In this document: piece after piece, positions 9,161-21,106 of the stretch | Position numbering within the stretch: the first letter of the stretch is position 1 | How the letters are laid out: the number at the start of each line of letters is the position of its first letter | NCBI GenBank assembly: GCA_963711725.1 | Contig: CAVQFO010000043.1 | Coordinates: forward strand, 62,001 to 126,000 | DNA length: 64,000 nt | Direction of reading: 5' to 3' | From: CAVQFO01 sp963711725 | GTDB lineage: Bacteria; Pseudomonadota; Gammaproteobacteria; Nitrococcales; Aquisalimonadaceae | Program-made: the position numbers and the translations under genes | Notes under the pieces: generated by a model | Told to the model about the DNA's origin: nothing | Seen by the model: only the letters and a program-made list of their open reading frames with translations | The model's database searches: none

Positions 9161-10159
9161 GTGAGCAAAAGCTCGGGTCGGCTCTATTATAAGCATAACC
9201 GGGTAAAGCAGCTCAGGGCGTTCTGCTACGCGGCCCAATCCGGAAGCATCTCCAAGGCCGCAGAGCGGTTGTTCCTGAGCCAGCCCTCGGTCTCGCTCCA
9301 GGTCCAGGCGTTGGAACGGGAGATGGGAATCACCCTGTTCGAACGACGCGGGCCCAAGATCAATCTCACCCCTGACGGCAAGACACTTTACGAGCTGGCT
9401 CTCCCCCTGGTCGAGGGCATCGATGCACTGCCGGAGCGCTTCGCCGAAAGGAATCAGACCCTGCAGGCCGGGCGGCTGGATATCGCGGCTGGCGAATCCA
9501 GCACGCTGTATATCGTCCCCAAGCTACTCAGGGAGTTCATGAAGCTCTACCCGGGCGTCCGAGTGAAACTCCACAACGTGGTGGGCAAGGAAATGTTGTC
9601 CATGCTGCGCAACGACGAAGTGGACTTCGCCGTGGGTTCCATGCTCGACCTGCCGGACGATCTGGTGTACCGCTCCATTTACACTTACGGAACATCGCTG
9701 ATCCTCCCCCTGGGTCATCCCCTGGCCAAGAAGGCTCACATCGAGCTGAAGGACATCGCCCAGGAAGAGCTGATACTGCCTCCTCGGCACCTCACGACCT
9801 GGCGCCTCGTCAATCTGGTATTTCAGCAACACAGCATCCCCTACAAGGTCCGGTTGGAAGTCGGCGGCTGGGAGATCATGAAGGCCTATGTGGAAAAAGG
9901 CTTCGGGATCGGGATCGCCAGCAACATCTGCCTGACCGGCGAGGAACAACTGGTGGTCAAACCGCTGCCGGACATCTTTCCCAAGCGCACCTACGGCGTC
10001 ATGCTGCGGCGGGGGCGGTTCCTGTCGTCGCAGGCGAAGCGGTTCATCGAGTTGATGGACCCCGATGTGTTCGCCGGCGAGGCCAGCGGCAGCGCCGACG
10101 CGGAAAGCCTGGGCGGCAGCCACGGCGTATTTGTCACCAGCGAAGAGTCGACACCCTAG
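9161..10159 (+). CDS. LysR-family transcriptional regulator
   Basis: A 332-residue LysR-type regulator. The N-terminal winged helix-turn-helix is clear (VKQLRAFCYAAQSGSISKAAE, then SQPSVSLQVQALEREMG), followed by a periplasmic-binding-fold sensor domain starting near GRLDIAAGESSTLYIVPKLL. The GTG at 9161 is preceded by a GAGGGACGG stretch; the frame stays open upstream to 8792 but without domain support. Divergence from aceA across an operator-like dyad suggests it senses a metabolite and regulates the glyoxylate shunt; that is inference. Its TAG stop falls on the junction with the repeat element at 10157-10307, so the native C-terminus may have been altered by insertion. Confidence 0.9.
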   Translation: MSKSSGRLYYKHNRVKQLRAFCYAAQSGSISKAAERLFLSQPSVSLQVQALEREMGITLFERRGPKINLTPDGKTLYELALPLVEGIDALPERFAERNQTLQAGRLDIAAGESSTLYIVPKLLREFMKLYPGVRVKLHNVVGKEMLSMLRNDEVDFAVGSMLDLPDDLVYRSIYTYGTSLILPLGHPLAKKAHIELKDIAQEELILPPRHLTTWRLVNLVFQQHSIPYKVRLEVGGWEIMKAYVEKGFGIGIASNICLTGEEQLVVKPLPDIFPKRTYGVMLRRGRFLSSQAKRFIELMDPDVFAGEASGSADAESLGGSHGVFVTSEESTP

Positions 10160-10307
10160 TGCTCTTTCAAGATGATATTGACGCATTCAGTTGGCCTGTC
10201 AGCGTTCCTGGCTAGGCGCGGGTTGCAGCGAATGGCCTGGTCCTTTGCAAGAGCCGCAACACGGCCAGGGGCGCTGAGTGCGTCGATATTATCTTGAAAG
10301 AGCACTA
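10157..10307. mobile_element. 151-bp MITE-like element with TA at both ends
   Basis: Terminal inverted repeats of 34 bases (10157-10190 and 10274-10307) match at 31 positions. Both ends carry TA, consistent with TA duplication by an IS630/Tc1-mariner-type transposase. The interior is about 80 bases and non-coding. The left end completes the LysR gene's TAG stop, and the right end (GAAAGAG) lies just before the ATG of the Nudix gene and may supply its ribosome site. Confidence 0.7.
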
Positions 10308-10310
10308 ACA

Positions 10311-10760
10311 ATGGTTTGGAAACCTCACGTTACCGTAGCCGCAATCGCCGAGTCCGACGGCCGGTTCCTGCTGGTGGAGGAAAAGGTGGGCGGGCGGATG
10401 GTCTTCAATCAGCCTGCCGGCCACCTGGAGGAGCACGAGAGCCTGATCGACGCCGTACGCCGCGAGACCCTGGAAGAAACCGCCTGGGCCTTCGAGCCCG
10501 AGGCGCTCGTGGGGATCTACCGCTGGTGCCATCCGGACAACGGCAGGACTTTCATACGCGCAACGTTCTGCGGCCATGCCCGCACCCATTACCCCGAACG
10601 GGCATTGGACACCGACATCCACCGCGCCCTCTGGCTCGGCCCGGACGAGATCGAGGCCCGGCGAGAGCGTCTGCGCAGCCCGTTGGTATTGGCGAGCATT
10701 CGCGACTATCGCGCCGGTATGCGTTATCCTCTCGACCTGCTTCGCGACCTGGCCTCTTGA
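10311..10760 (+). CDS. nudJ: NUDIX hydrolase, NudJ-type phosphatase
   Basis: A 149-residue Nudix enzyme. The Nudix box is complete: GHLEEHESLIDAVRRETLEE fits G-x5-E-x7-REUxEE. The HVTVAAIAESDGRFLLVEEK opening and the RYPLDLLRDL end are typical of the NudJ group, which hydrolyses HMP-PP and nucleoside di/triphosphates. In E. coli nudJ also precedes mnmA and hflD, the same order as here. The ATG at 10311 lies four bases after the repeat element. Confidence 0.9.
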   Translation: MVWKPHVTVAAIAESDGRFLLVEEKVGGRMVFNQPAGHLEEHESLIDAVRRETLEETAWAFEPEALVGIYRWCHPDNGRTFIRATFCGHARTHYPERALDTDIHRALWLGPDEIEARRERLRSPLVLASIRDYRAGMRYPLDLLRDLAS

Positions 10761-10792
10761 ACCGGCCGGCTGTCCGCCGGCACAGATTTCAG

Positions 10793-11903
10793 ATGTCCCT
10801 CAAATCCACAAAAGTCATCGTAGGCCTGTCGGGCGGCGTCGACTCCGCCGTGGCCGCCTTGCGCCTGCTTGAGCAGGGCTACACCGTCGAAGGCCTGTTC
10901 ATGAAGAACTGGGAAGACGATGACACGGACACGGATATGCACCGCCGGAGCAGGACTTGGCCGATGCCAAGCAAGTCTGCTCCGAACTGGGCATTCCTCT
11001 TCACCAGGCCAATTTTGCGCGCGGAATACGGGCAGCAGGTCTTCGACCACTTCCTGCGCGAATTCGAGGCCGGCCGCACCCCCAACCCGGATGTGCTGTG
11101 CAACCGGGAAATCAAGTTCAAGGCGTTTCTGGACCATGCGCTGCGCCTGGGCGGCGAATTCGTGGCCACCGGCCACTATGCCCGCATCGACCGCTCCGGC
11201 GGGCACCCGGGCCTGCTCAAGGGTCTGGACGCCAACAAGGACCAGAGCTACTTCCTGCACCTGCTTGACCAGAACCAACTCGGCCGAAGCCTCTTCCCGC
11301 TCGGCGAGCTGGAAAAGCCCCTGGTGCGTGAAATGGCGCGAACGAGCGGGCTTCGACAATTTCGAAAAAAAGGACAGCACCGGCATCTGCTTCATCGGCG
11401 AACGCGATTTCCGCGGTTTTCTCGGACGCTACCTGGCCTCCCAACCAGGCCCGATCCGATCCGTGGACGGCGAGGAGCTGGGCGCGCACCAGGGCCTGAG
11501 TTTCTATACCCTGGGCCAGCGCCAGGGGCTGGGCATCGGCGGCGTCAAAAGCGCCGGCGGCGAGCCCTGGTACGTCGTTGCCAAGGACATGGGCACCAAC
11601 ACCCTCGTGGTTGCCCAGGGCCACGACCATCCCGCCTTGCATTCCCGGGCGTTGATCGCGACGGATGTGCACTGGATTTCAGGCGAACAGCCCGCCCTGC
11701 CGTTGAGTTGTATGGCGAAGACCCGATATCGTCAGAGGGATCAGGCCTGTAAGGTAGTCCAGGCCGGCCCGGCGGCGAACCGGGTGCGTGTCACCTTCGC
11801 CACGCCCCAGCGGGCCGTAACACCAGGGCAATCGGTGGTCTTCTATGAGGGAGAGCGGTGCCTGGGCGGCGGCATAATCGATGAGACAGAAAGGTGCCCA
11901 TGA
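10793..11903 (+). CDS. mnmA: tRNA 2-thiouridine(34) synthase MnmA, with three frame changes
   Basis: MnmA uses ATP and sulfur relayed by the Tus system to thiolate U34 of Lys, Glu and Gln tRNAs. The PP-loop GLSGGVDSAVAALRLLEQ and FMKNWEDDD begin in one frame. DLADAKQVCSELGIPLHQANFA is in a second, EYGQQVFDHFL through NPDVLCNREIKFKAFLDHA (first catalytic Cys) back in the first, and DSTGICFIGERDFRGFLGRYL (second catalytic Cys) to the end in a third. Breaks lie near 10933 (one base missing), 11017-11022 (one extra) and 11337-11341 (one extra). Corrected, it has about 369 residues; E. coli MnmA has 368. All catalytic motifs survive, so the breaks look like consensus errors. Confidence 0.9.
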
Positions 11904-12544
11904 CCCGCAACCTGCGCAATCAGACCCTGGCGCTCGCCGCGCTGTTCCAGGCACTGGGCCTGATTCGCAGCATAGCGCACAAGGGAACCTATGAAGCCCA
12001 GGCGCTTCCGCCCTGCTTGGCCACGCTGCTCAAACCCTATAACGGCGACCTGGAAGCCCAACTGGGTGGACTGGACATCATGAGCCAGGGCTTGTCCAGC
12101 CTCCACGCCCACCTCCGCCACCCCAGCGATGTGGAGCTCACCCGATACGCCATTACGTTAACCCATCTGGAGAGCAAGCTCCGCAAGCGGCGGCGCCTGC
12201 TGGAGGAGCTGGTGGAGGGCGTCGGCCACGCCCGCCGGCAGGCAGCGTACTTCGACAACCCGTCCCATGGCAGCGTGTTGAGCAAGCTCGCCAGCGTTTA
12301 CGCGGATACGGTGAGCACTGTCAGGCCCCGCATCCTGGTACACGGGCAACGTAATTTTCTGGAAGACACGCGCAACGCGGATCTCATCCGCGCCCTGCTG
12401 CTCTCGGGGCTGCGTTCCGTGACCTTCTGGCGCGAGGCGGGCGGCGGACGCATCAAGCTGCTGATTCATCGCCAACGCCTGATTCGTGCCAGCGAAACCC
12501 TGCTGGACGAAGCCCGAAGCCACCCTTCGCACCCCATGGCCTGA
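11900..12544 (+). CDS. hflD: High-frequency lysogenisation protein HflD homologue
   Basis: A 214-residue, mostly alpha-helical protein of the HflD/YcfC family, a peripheral inner-membrane protein that in E. coli destabilises phage lambda CII. The RNQTLALAALFQALGLI start, YNGDLEAQLGGLDIMSQGL and the C-terminal ADLIRALLLSGLRSVTFWREAGG-like segment are typical. The ATG overlaps the mnmA stop (ATGA) and has AAAGG five bases upstream; the mnmA-hflD pair is conserved in gammaproteobacteria. Its housekeeping role is not known. Confidence 0.92.
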   Translation: MTRNLRNQTLALAALFQALGLIRSIAHKGTYEAQALPPCLATLLKPYNGDLEAQLGGLDIMSQGLSSLHAHLRHPSDVELTRYAITLTHLESKLRKRRRLLEELVEGVGHARRQAAYFDNPSHGSVLSKLASVYADTVSTVRPRILVHGQRNFLEDTRNADLIRALLLSGLRSVTFWREAGGGRIKLLIHRQRLIRASETLLDEARSHPSHPMA

Positions 12545-12757
12545 AAAACCGGGTGCATTCACCGCCCCCAGCGCCCCAAACGCCGGCGACTGGTGTATGA
12601 TATGCGCCAATTTTTCCGAGGGTACTACGGGCAAATTCCTTACGCTGCGATCATGGCCATGGGCGCCCAAACCCCGGGACCAAGCCCACGGCAGCAGCGC
12701 GAGCAAGGTCCGTGGCAATGTTCATAAATCTGGTTCTTGGCATTACCGGGAGGGACG

Positions 12758-15493
<2,736 letters not shown>

Positions 15494-15518
15494 TAACGAC
15501 GACTTCAGCCTCACCGAA

Positions 15519-15547
15519 AAGCCGGGCTCCAAGCCCGGCTTTTTTTG
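15519..15547 (+). terminator. Rho-independent terminator of acnA
   Basis: AAGCCGGGCT and AGCCCGGCTT form a perfect 10-bp stem around a CCA loop, followed by seven T residues. It begins about 25 bases after the acnA stop. Confidence 0.92.
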
Positions 15548-15608
15548 TGCGCACTAAAGATTACCGACCCGCGGTCGACTCATTCACTATCGATGGAGGT
15601 GAGACCGC

Positions 15609-16595
15609 ATGCTGCCCAAGTCAGTCCTGATCGCGAGCTTGTTGTTCTGCGCAGCCGCGGCAAACGCCGCCGACGGCCACCTTTATCAAGCCACGCTCAG
15701 TCAGTCGGACTGGCAAGCCAGCCAAGACGATCAGTTCTGCTACCTGGCCCACGGCATCCCGTATTTCGGAGTTGCGTTGTTCGCCGGCGGGGCCGACAAC
15801 CAACTGCAAATGACCCTCTATACCCGCCGCCCGCCCGCGGTGGAAGCCGTGGCTCAGGTGGTTACACGCCGTCCCCGGTGGGAATCTCAGGACCTGGCGG
15901 ATCTGGGCACCACCCGCATATGGCCCGGCCCGGCCACGTTTCGCATGAACCATCACATGAGCAACGTATTCCTGGAAACGCTGGAGGCCGGCCGCCTACC
16001 CGAGCTACGCTTCAGCGACTGGCACGACCAGACACGGACCGTTACCGTCGCCCTCTCCCAGGCGGGATTCAAACCCGCCTACGGTCAATTCCTCCAATGC
16101 ATGGCGAAGCGGACAAAAATGCCCAAGGGCGAAACCGCGCCGCCCACGGATCTGCTCAGCCGCATGGGCTACGGCTCCCTGCTGGCCACGTCCGCCCACC
16201 CCGATACCGTCACCAAAAGCGACAACGGCAACACGACCGACACCCCCGATGACCAGCAGGTAAGGCGTATCTACTTCACCTTCGACAGTGCGGGCCTGAG
16301 CCGAGACTCCGAGCAGGAGTTGCGCAAGCTCGCCAAACAACTCCGACGTGATCAGACGGTTGCGGTCGTGCTGGCGGTGGGGCATACCGACAATGTCGGC
16401 CCCAGCTCCTACAATGACAGGCTGTCCTTGCGCCGGGCCCGGAGCGTGCGCGACTTCCTCGCCGACCAGGGCGTCGACCGCCAACGCATCCGGATCAGTG
16501 GCGCCGGCGAAGCCTCGCCCGCCGCTCCGAACGACAATGAATTCGATCGCGCCGCCAACCGCCGCGTCGAAATCCGCCTGGGAGGCAACGGCTAG
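15609..16595 (+). CDS. motY: MotY-like OmpA-family protein
   Basis: A 328-residue secreted protein with a signal peptide (MLPKSVLIASLLFCAAAANA). An N-terminal MotY-specific domain covers about residues 21-190: YQATLSQSDWQASQDDQFCYLAH, then LRFSDWHDQTRTVTVALSQAGF, with the conserved cysteine pair at FCYL and QCM. A C-terminal OmpA-like peptidoglycan-binding domain follows (IYFTFDSAGLSRDSEQELRK, VGHTDNVGPSSYNDRLSLRRA, ANRRVEIRL). In Vibrio and Pseudomonas MotY forms the T ring holding stators around the flagellar motor. No other flagellar gene is in the window, so a flagellar role is inferred from the family. Start ATG follows GGAGGTGAG. Confidence 0.82.
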   Translation: MLPKSVLIASLLFCAAAANAADGHLYQATLSQSDWQASQDDQFCYLAHGIPYFGVALFAGGADNQLQMTLYTRRPPAVEAVAQVVTRRPRWESQDLADLGTTRIWPGPATFRMNHHMSNVFLETLEAGRLPELRFSDWHDQTRTVTVALSQAGFKPAYGQFLQCMAKRTKMPKGETAPPTDLLSRMGYGSLLATSAHPDTVTKSDNGNTTDTPDDQQVRRIYFTFDSAGLSRDSEQELRKLAKQLRRDQTVAVVLAVGHTDNVGPSSYNDRLSLRRARSVRDFLADQGVDRQRIRISGAGEASPAAPNDNEFDRAANRRVEIRLGGNG

Positions 16596-16841
16596 CAGCC
16601 TGTCGGGCTTGAAAGGGCGCGGCCATGCGGACCACCGGCGCGCGTCCGCAGCCAAGGCATACCGAGTCCGACAGGCGCTTGGCCCACCGGGCGCGCCAGG
16701 ATTCAGCACTTTCGTGGATTGCCAAGAGCGGCTACCTTATTGCCTTGTACGCGCTGCGCCGGCAACCACGGCGCCAAAAGAACCGAAAAATGGAGCCGGA
16801 GCGCACCGGCAGCACGCGTTCCGCTGACAACAGGAACCCAG

Positions 16842-18329
16842 ATGGCAAAGACGGCAGAGGCTGCTGAAACCGGCACGCCAGACGCATGGGCAATGCAACT
16901 GCGCGAAGCTCAGTTGCCCATTCTCAGTGATACGGTCCAGAAACTTTGCACCGCGGCGTCCGACCGCAACACGTCCGCGCCGGACCTGGCGCGGGTCATT
17001 CTGCAGGATGCCGCCATGACCTCGGGCGTCCTGAAAGTCGCCAACAGCGCTTATTACAATGCCACCGGCCAGGAAATCAACACCATCAGCCGGGCCGTTG
17101 TTCTGCTGGGCTTTGAACCCGTGCGCGCAATCGGTCTTTCCTTTGCCGTAATCGACTCCCTGCTGGAGGGCGACGCCCGCAGCAAGGCACTGGAAACCAT
17201 GCAGCAAGCGGTGTATGCCGCTGTTCAGGCAAAACAGATCGCCCAAAACGCCGGCGACCGTTCCCCGGAAGAGGTGTTTATCGCCGCATTACTCTATCGC
17301 CTTGGCGAACTGGCCTTCTGGAGCTTCGCCAAGGACGATCAAGCCCAGGCGATGCGCGAGGCGCTGGCCCAACCCAACGTCAGCCCGGTGGAAGCGGAGA
17401 TCCAGGTGCTGGGATTCAGCATGAAACAGCTCACCACCGTTCTCGCCAGGGACTGGCACCTGGGGGAACGTCTGGAAACCGCCCTCAAGGCCAACCCCAA
17501 CAAGCCGGATCGGCGCGTTGCCAGCATCCTCCTGGGCCACCAGCTGGAAGCGGCGATACGGACCCATGGCTGGGACTCGGCGCAGGCCAAGGACGTCGCC
17601 GGCAAGATCGGCGAATTCGCCAAGCTCAACGACAAGGAGACAAGTCAACTCCTTGAAGAAAGCCGCAAACAGGTGGCCGCAGCGGCGAAGGCCTTCGGCA
17701 TCAGCGCGCCCGCCCTCGGCACAGCCGCCGCGCCGACGACGGCCGAAGCGAGCGAATCAAGCGCAGCCACGGCCCGCCCCGCTCAGCGTGCCCAGCAGCC
17801 GGCCTTTCAAAAGCCCGCGCCGATGCTCCAACTCAAGATCCTGCGGGAGCTGTCCAACCTGCTCCGGGAAAAGCCCGACATCAGTGTCGTACTGGAGATG
17901 GTCATCGAAGGGATCTACCGCGGCGTGGGCATGGACCGCACCATCGTCTGCTCGCTGTCACCGGACCGCAAATCGCTGCGTGTGAAGTATGCGCTCGGTG
18001 ATGCCGACGGCGACCTGCAGGAAACCTTTCGCACCAGCCTGCAGGAACCCTCTTTCACTCTGGTGAGGCACGCCCTCAAGACCCAGCGCGGCCTGTGGGC
18101 CGGCACATTGCCCGCCGGCGAAGCCGCATCCTTCAACCGGGACGCCATGGCCCAATGTGTCGGCGGTGACGATTTCTTCGTGGCTCCTCTTGTCGTGCGC
18201 AAACGCGATATCGGCTTGATCTATGCCGACCGCATTCGCAGCGGCCGCCCCCTTGATGAAGACAGCTTCAACAGCTTCGACCACTTCGTCGAACAGGCGA
18301 ATCTGTCGCTTGAATACCTGATGCGCTGA
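16842..18329 (+). CDS. HDOD-GAF domain regulatory protein
   Basis: A 495-residue cytosolic protein. Residues about 20-230 form an HDOD domain, an HD-like fold without the catalytic HD pair, beginning LPILSDTVQKLCTAAS and containing ILQDAAMTSGVLKVANSAYY. A low-complexity Ala/Pro linker (about 285-330) follows, then a GAF-like domain to the end (SVVLEMVIEGIYRGVGMDRTI, RKRDIGLIYADRI). HDOD proteins act in signalling, often linked to c-di-GMP, chemotaxis or carbon regulation; this one's partner is unknown. The ATG at 16842 has an AGGA seven bases upstream. It stands alone between motY-like and sthA. Confidence 0.85.
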   Translation: MAKTAEAAETGTPDAWAMQLREAQLPILSDTVQKLCTAASDRNTSAPDLARVILQDAAMTSGVLKVANSAYYNATGQEINTISRAVVLLGFEPVRAIGLSFAVIDSLLEGDARSKALETMQQAVYAAVQAKQIAQNAGDRSPEEVFIAALLYRLGELAFWSFAKDDQAQAMREALAQPNVSPVEAEIQVLGFSMKQLTTVLARDWHLGERLETALKANPNKPDRRVASILLGHQLEAAIRTHGWDSAQAKDVAGKIGEFAKLNDKETSQLLEESRKQVAAAAKAFGISAPALGTAAAPTTAEASESSAATARPAQRAQQPAFQKPAPMLQLKILRELSNLLREKPDISVVLEMVIEGIYRGVGMDRTIVCSLSPDRKSLRVKYALGDADGDLQETFRTSLQEPSFTLVRHALKTQRGLWAGTLPAGEAASFNRDAMAQCVGGDDFFVAPLVVRKRDIGLIYADRIRSGRPLDEDSFNSFDHFVEQANLSLEYLMR

Positions 18330-18490
18330 TTCCCGCGCTGATCGGGCGCCTGCCCACCCGCTTTATTCGAAGTCCTCGGGCGGTGACGGTATAATGGCCG
18401 CCCGGTTCCAGGCCCGTCCACGCTCGCGAATGCATGCCCCGCCACGGCTCACGGGGCAGTCCATCAGAAGATCAACCAAGGCACAGGCGA

Positions 18491-19885
18491 ATGACGCACA
18501 AGCACTTCGATACCATTGTGATCGGCAGCGGTCCGGGCGGCGAAGGTAGCGCTCTGAAGCTATCGAAGGAAGGCCAGCGGGTAGCGATAATCGAAGGCCA
18601 ATCCGAAGTGGGAGGCGGCTGCACACACTGGGGCACCATTCCATCGAAGGCTCTGCGCCACAACGTCAAACGCATGATGGAGTTCAATGCGAGCCCCCTG
18701 TTTCGAGACGTACATGAACCGCGTCGGTTGTCGTTCCCCCAGGTGCTGCGCACGGCGGAGTCCGTAATCGGCCAGCAGGTGGGTTTGCGCTCGGGCTTCT
18801 ACAGCCGCAACGAAATCCCCGTCATCCACGGACAGGCGCGGTTCGCCGATGCCAACACGCTCACGCTGGTCGGCGACAGCAGGCGTCGCAAATTCACGGC
18901 CGATTATTTCGTGATTGCCAGCGGTTCCCGCCCCTACCGGCCGGCGGACGTGGACTTCGAGCATCCCCGGGTGTTCGACAGCGACACGATCCTCAAGCTG
19001 GACCGCACGCCCCGCTCCATCACCATCTACGGTGCGGGGGTGGTTGGCAGCGAATACGCCTCCATCTTTCGGGGGCTGGGTGTGAAGGTCGACCTTCTGG
19101 ATACCCGCGAACGGCTGCTGACCTTCCTGGACGACGAAATCTCCGATGCACTCAGCTACCACCTGCGGGAGCTGGGCGTGCTGATTCGCCATCGGGAAAC
19201 CTACGAAAAGGTGGAAACGCGCGACGATGGCGTTGTAGTGCATACCCAGTCGGGCAAGCGCATCAAGAGTGAGGTGCTCCTGTGGGCGAACGGCCGCACC
19301 GGCAACACCCAGGACATGGGGCTGGAGGACCTTGGCATCGTCCCCAACCAGCGCGGTCAGATCGAAGTCAATGAAAATTACCAGACGGCGCAGCCTCACA
19401 TCTACGCCGTCGGCGATGTGATCGGCTACCCCAGCCTGGCCAGTGCGGCCTACGACCAGGGGCGCTATGCCGCCACTCACCTTCGGTACGGGAAGTGCGA
19501 CTACAGTCTGGCCCAGGACATTCCCACCGGCATCTATACGATCCCGGAAATCAGCTCCGTCGGTAAGAGCGAACACGAGCTGACGGCGGCCAAAGTGCCC
19601 TACGAGGTGGGGCACGCGTTTTTCAAGGATCTGGCCCGGGCCCAGATCACCGGCCAGACCGTGGGCATGCTGAAGATCCTCTTCCACACGGAGTCGCTCG
19701 AAATCCTGGGCATACACTGCTTCGGTGACCAGGCCGCGGAGATCGTACACATCGGCCAGGCCATCATGGCGCAAAAGGGCGATGCCAACAGCCTGCTCTA
19801 CTTCATCAACACCACCTTCAATTACCCGACCATGGCGGAAGCTTACCGGGTCGCGGCATTGAACGGCATGAACCGGCTTCGGTAA
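18491..19885 (+). CDS. sthA: Soluble pyridine nucleotide transhydrogenase
   Basis: SthA (UdhA) is a cytosolic FAD enzyme that re-oxidises NADPH by reducing NAD+. The 464-residue protein has the FAD motif IGSGPGGEGSA, the GGGCTHWGTIPSKALRH segment in which SthA keeps one cysteine of the redox pair of other disulfide reductases, the NAD(P) motif YGAGVVGSEYASIF, and the YAVGDVIGYPSLASAAYDQG FAD-closing segment. E. coli SthA has 466 residues. Twelve bases separate it from the DsbA-like gene downstream, so they are likely cotranscribed. It balances NADPH made during fatty-acid or acetate use. Confidence 0.97.
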   Translation: MTHKHFDTIVIGSGPGGEGSALKLSKEGQRVAIIEGQSEVGGGCTHWGTIPSKALRHNVKRMMEFNASPLFRDVHEPRRLSFPQVLRTAESVIGQQVGLRSGFYSRNEIPVIHGQARFADANTLTLVGDSRRRKFTADYFVIASGSRPYRPADVDFEHPRVFDSDTILKLDRTPRSITIYGAGVVGSEYASIFRGLGVKVDLLDTRERLLTFLDDEISDALSYHLRELGVLIRHRETYEKVETRDDGVVVHTQSGKRIKSEVLLWANGRTGNTQDMGLEDLGIVPNQRGQIEVNENYQTAQPHIYAVGDVIGYPSLASAAYDQGRYAATHLRYGKCDYSLAQDIPTGIYTIPEISSVGKSEHELTAAKVPYEVGHAFFKDLARAQITGQTVGMLKILFHTESLEILGIHCFGDQAAEIVHIGQAIMAQKGDANSLLYFINTTFNYPTMAEAYRVAALNGMNRLR

Positions 19886-19896
19886 ACGAGATCGTT

Positions 19897-20523
19897 ATGC
19901 AGGATATCGCCATACCCGTCAGCATCTTCTTCGACTACATCTGCCCGTTCTGTTATGTCGCCAGCCACCGTCTGGAAAAGCTGGCAGAGAAATACAACCT
20001 CAATATCGACTGGCGCTTCGTGGAAATCCATCCCGACAACCCGCCGGAGGGTCGCGCGCTTTCAGAACTGGGATATCCCGCCGAGCAGTGGGAGCAGATG
20101 ACCCGAACCGTGGAAGCCATGGTTGCCGAGGAAGAACTGCCCTGGCGCAGCCGCAGTTTCACCACCAATTCGCGGAAGGCGTTGCTGCTCGCCGAAGCGA
20201 CACTGATCAATCGACACGAACAGTTCCGCCCTTTGCACAACGCAATCTTCCGCGCCTATTTCGGGGACGGTCTCAACATTGGCGATCCCGAGGTACTGCA
20301 GAGTCTTGCCGACAAACACGGAGTCGGTGACCTGACCGCCTCCGCGTGGAGCGATCCGCGCTATATCAACCAGCTCCTGAAGCACGTAGAACGGGCTCAG
20401 GAGCTGCATCTGACCGGTGTACCAACCCTGGTGGTATCCGACAGGCCCTTTGTCGGCGCCGTTTCCACCGACATCCTCGAACAGGCCTTGGCGGAGGCCG
20501 ATCCCCGCAGGGAAAATTCCTGA
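19897..20523 (+). CDS. DsbA-family (FrnE-like) thiol oxidoreductase
   Basis: A 208-residue thioredoxin-fold protein with the inserted helical domain of the DsbA/FrnE group. The active-site CPFC is at residues 16-19 (FFDYICPFCYVASHRLEKLA) and the cis-proline loop is TGVPTLVV near residue 175. No signal peptide is visible, so it is probably cytosolic, like FrnE or HCCA-isomerase relatives. It follows sthA by 12 bases. Substrate unknown; the pairing with a redox-balancing enzyme suggests a thiol stress role, which is inference. Confidence 0.85.
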   Translation: MQDIAIPVSIFFDYICPFCYVASHRLEKLAEKYNLNIDWRFVEIHPDNPPEGRALSELGYPAEQWEQMTRTVEAMVAEEELPWRSRSFTTNSRKALLLAEATLINRHEQFRPLHNAIFRAYFGDGLNIGDPEVLQSLADKHGVGDLTASAWSDPRYINQLLKHVERAQELHLTGVPTLVVSDRPFVGAVSTDILEQALAEADPRRENS

Positions 20524-20576
20524 GCGGCGGCCGTGGCTTCCACCGCCGCTTGGCGGCGCCGGGATATCTACCTTAA

Positions 20577-20596
20577 GATTGAGAACCATCTCAATC
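20577..20596 (+). promoter_or_regulatory. Operator-like inverted repeat, weakly Fur-like
   Basis: GATTGAGA-ACCA-TCTCAATC is a perfect 8-bp inverted repeat 23 bases before the start of the cyclic-nucleotide-binding gene. The GAGAA/TCTC halves loosely resemble Fur or related repressor sites. It could equally be a short hairpin. Confidence 0.35.
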
Positions 20597-20618
20597 TCAA
20601 GGGCACCAACTACCCCCC

Positions 20619-21098
20619 ATGCCTCCCGCCTCCCACGTCCCACCCGAGCGTCGGGCCCAATTGCTGGGCCGCCTGCCTCTATTCGCAGGCCTGTGGGATG
20701 AAGAACTACGGGAGATCGGCAGCATGTGCCGGGTGCTGCGCGCCGATGCCAATCTCGCCCTGTTCGACGAAGGCGAGACCAGCGACGGGCTATACGTCCT
20801 GTTATCGGGCAAGGTGGAAATCCGCACCCGCAAAGCCGGACGCCTGCACATGGTGCTGCCGGGGGACATCTTCGGGGAAATCGGGCTCATCACCCAACGC
20901 CGCCGCACAGCCAGCGCCATCACCCGGGCTGATTCCGCGCTCCTGGAATTGCGCCGCGACGAATTCAACCGCCTGCTGGGCAGCGCGCCGCGGATTGCCG
21001 CCGTCACGCTACGCAATATCACCGAGCACTTGGCGGCCCATCTACTCCGAATGAACGAGCGGGTGACCACGGAATACCTGCCACCCGCTTCCTCCTGA
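20619..21098 (+). CDS. Cyclic nucleotide-binding domain protein
   Basis: A 159-residue protein that is almost entirely one cNMP-binding beta-barrel (about residues 15-140): LFDEGETSDGLYVLLSGKVE, then the phosphate-binding cassette PGDIFGEIGLITQRRRTASA with the Glu and Arg that contact cyclic nucleotides. It ends without the Crp/Fnr helix-turn-helix, so it is not a classical transcription factor; it may be a free sensor or partner. The dyad 23 bases upstream may regulate it. It converges with the HlyD-like gene, leaving only eight bases between stops. Confidence 0.82.
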   Translation: MPPASHVPPERRAQLLGRLPLFAGLWDEELREIGSMCRVLRADANLALFDEGETSDGLYVLLSGKVEIRTRKAGRLHMVLPGDIFGEIGLITQRRRTASAITRADSALLELRRDEFNRLLGSAPRIAAVTLRNITEHLAAHLLRMNERVTTEYLPPASS

Positions 21099-21106
21099 GG
21101 ACCGCC

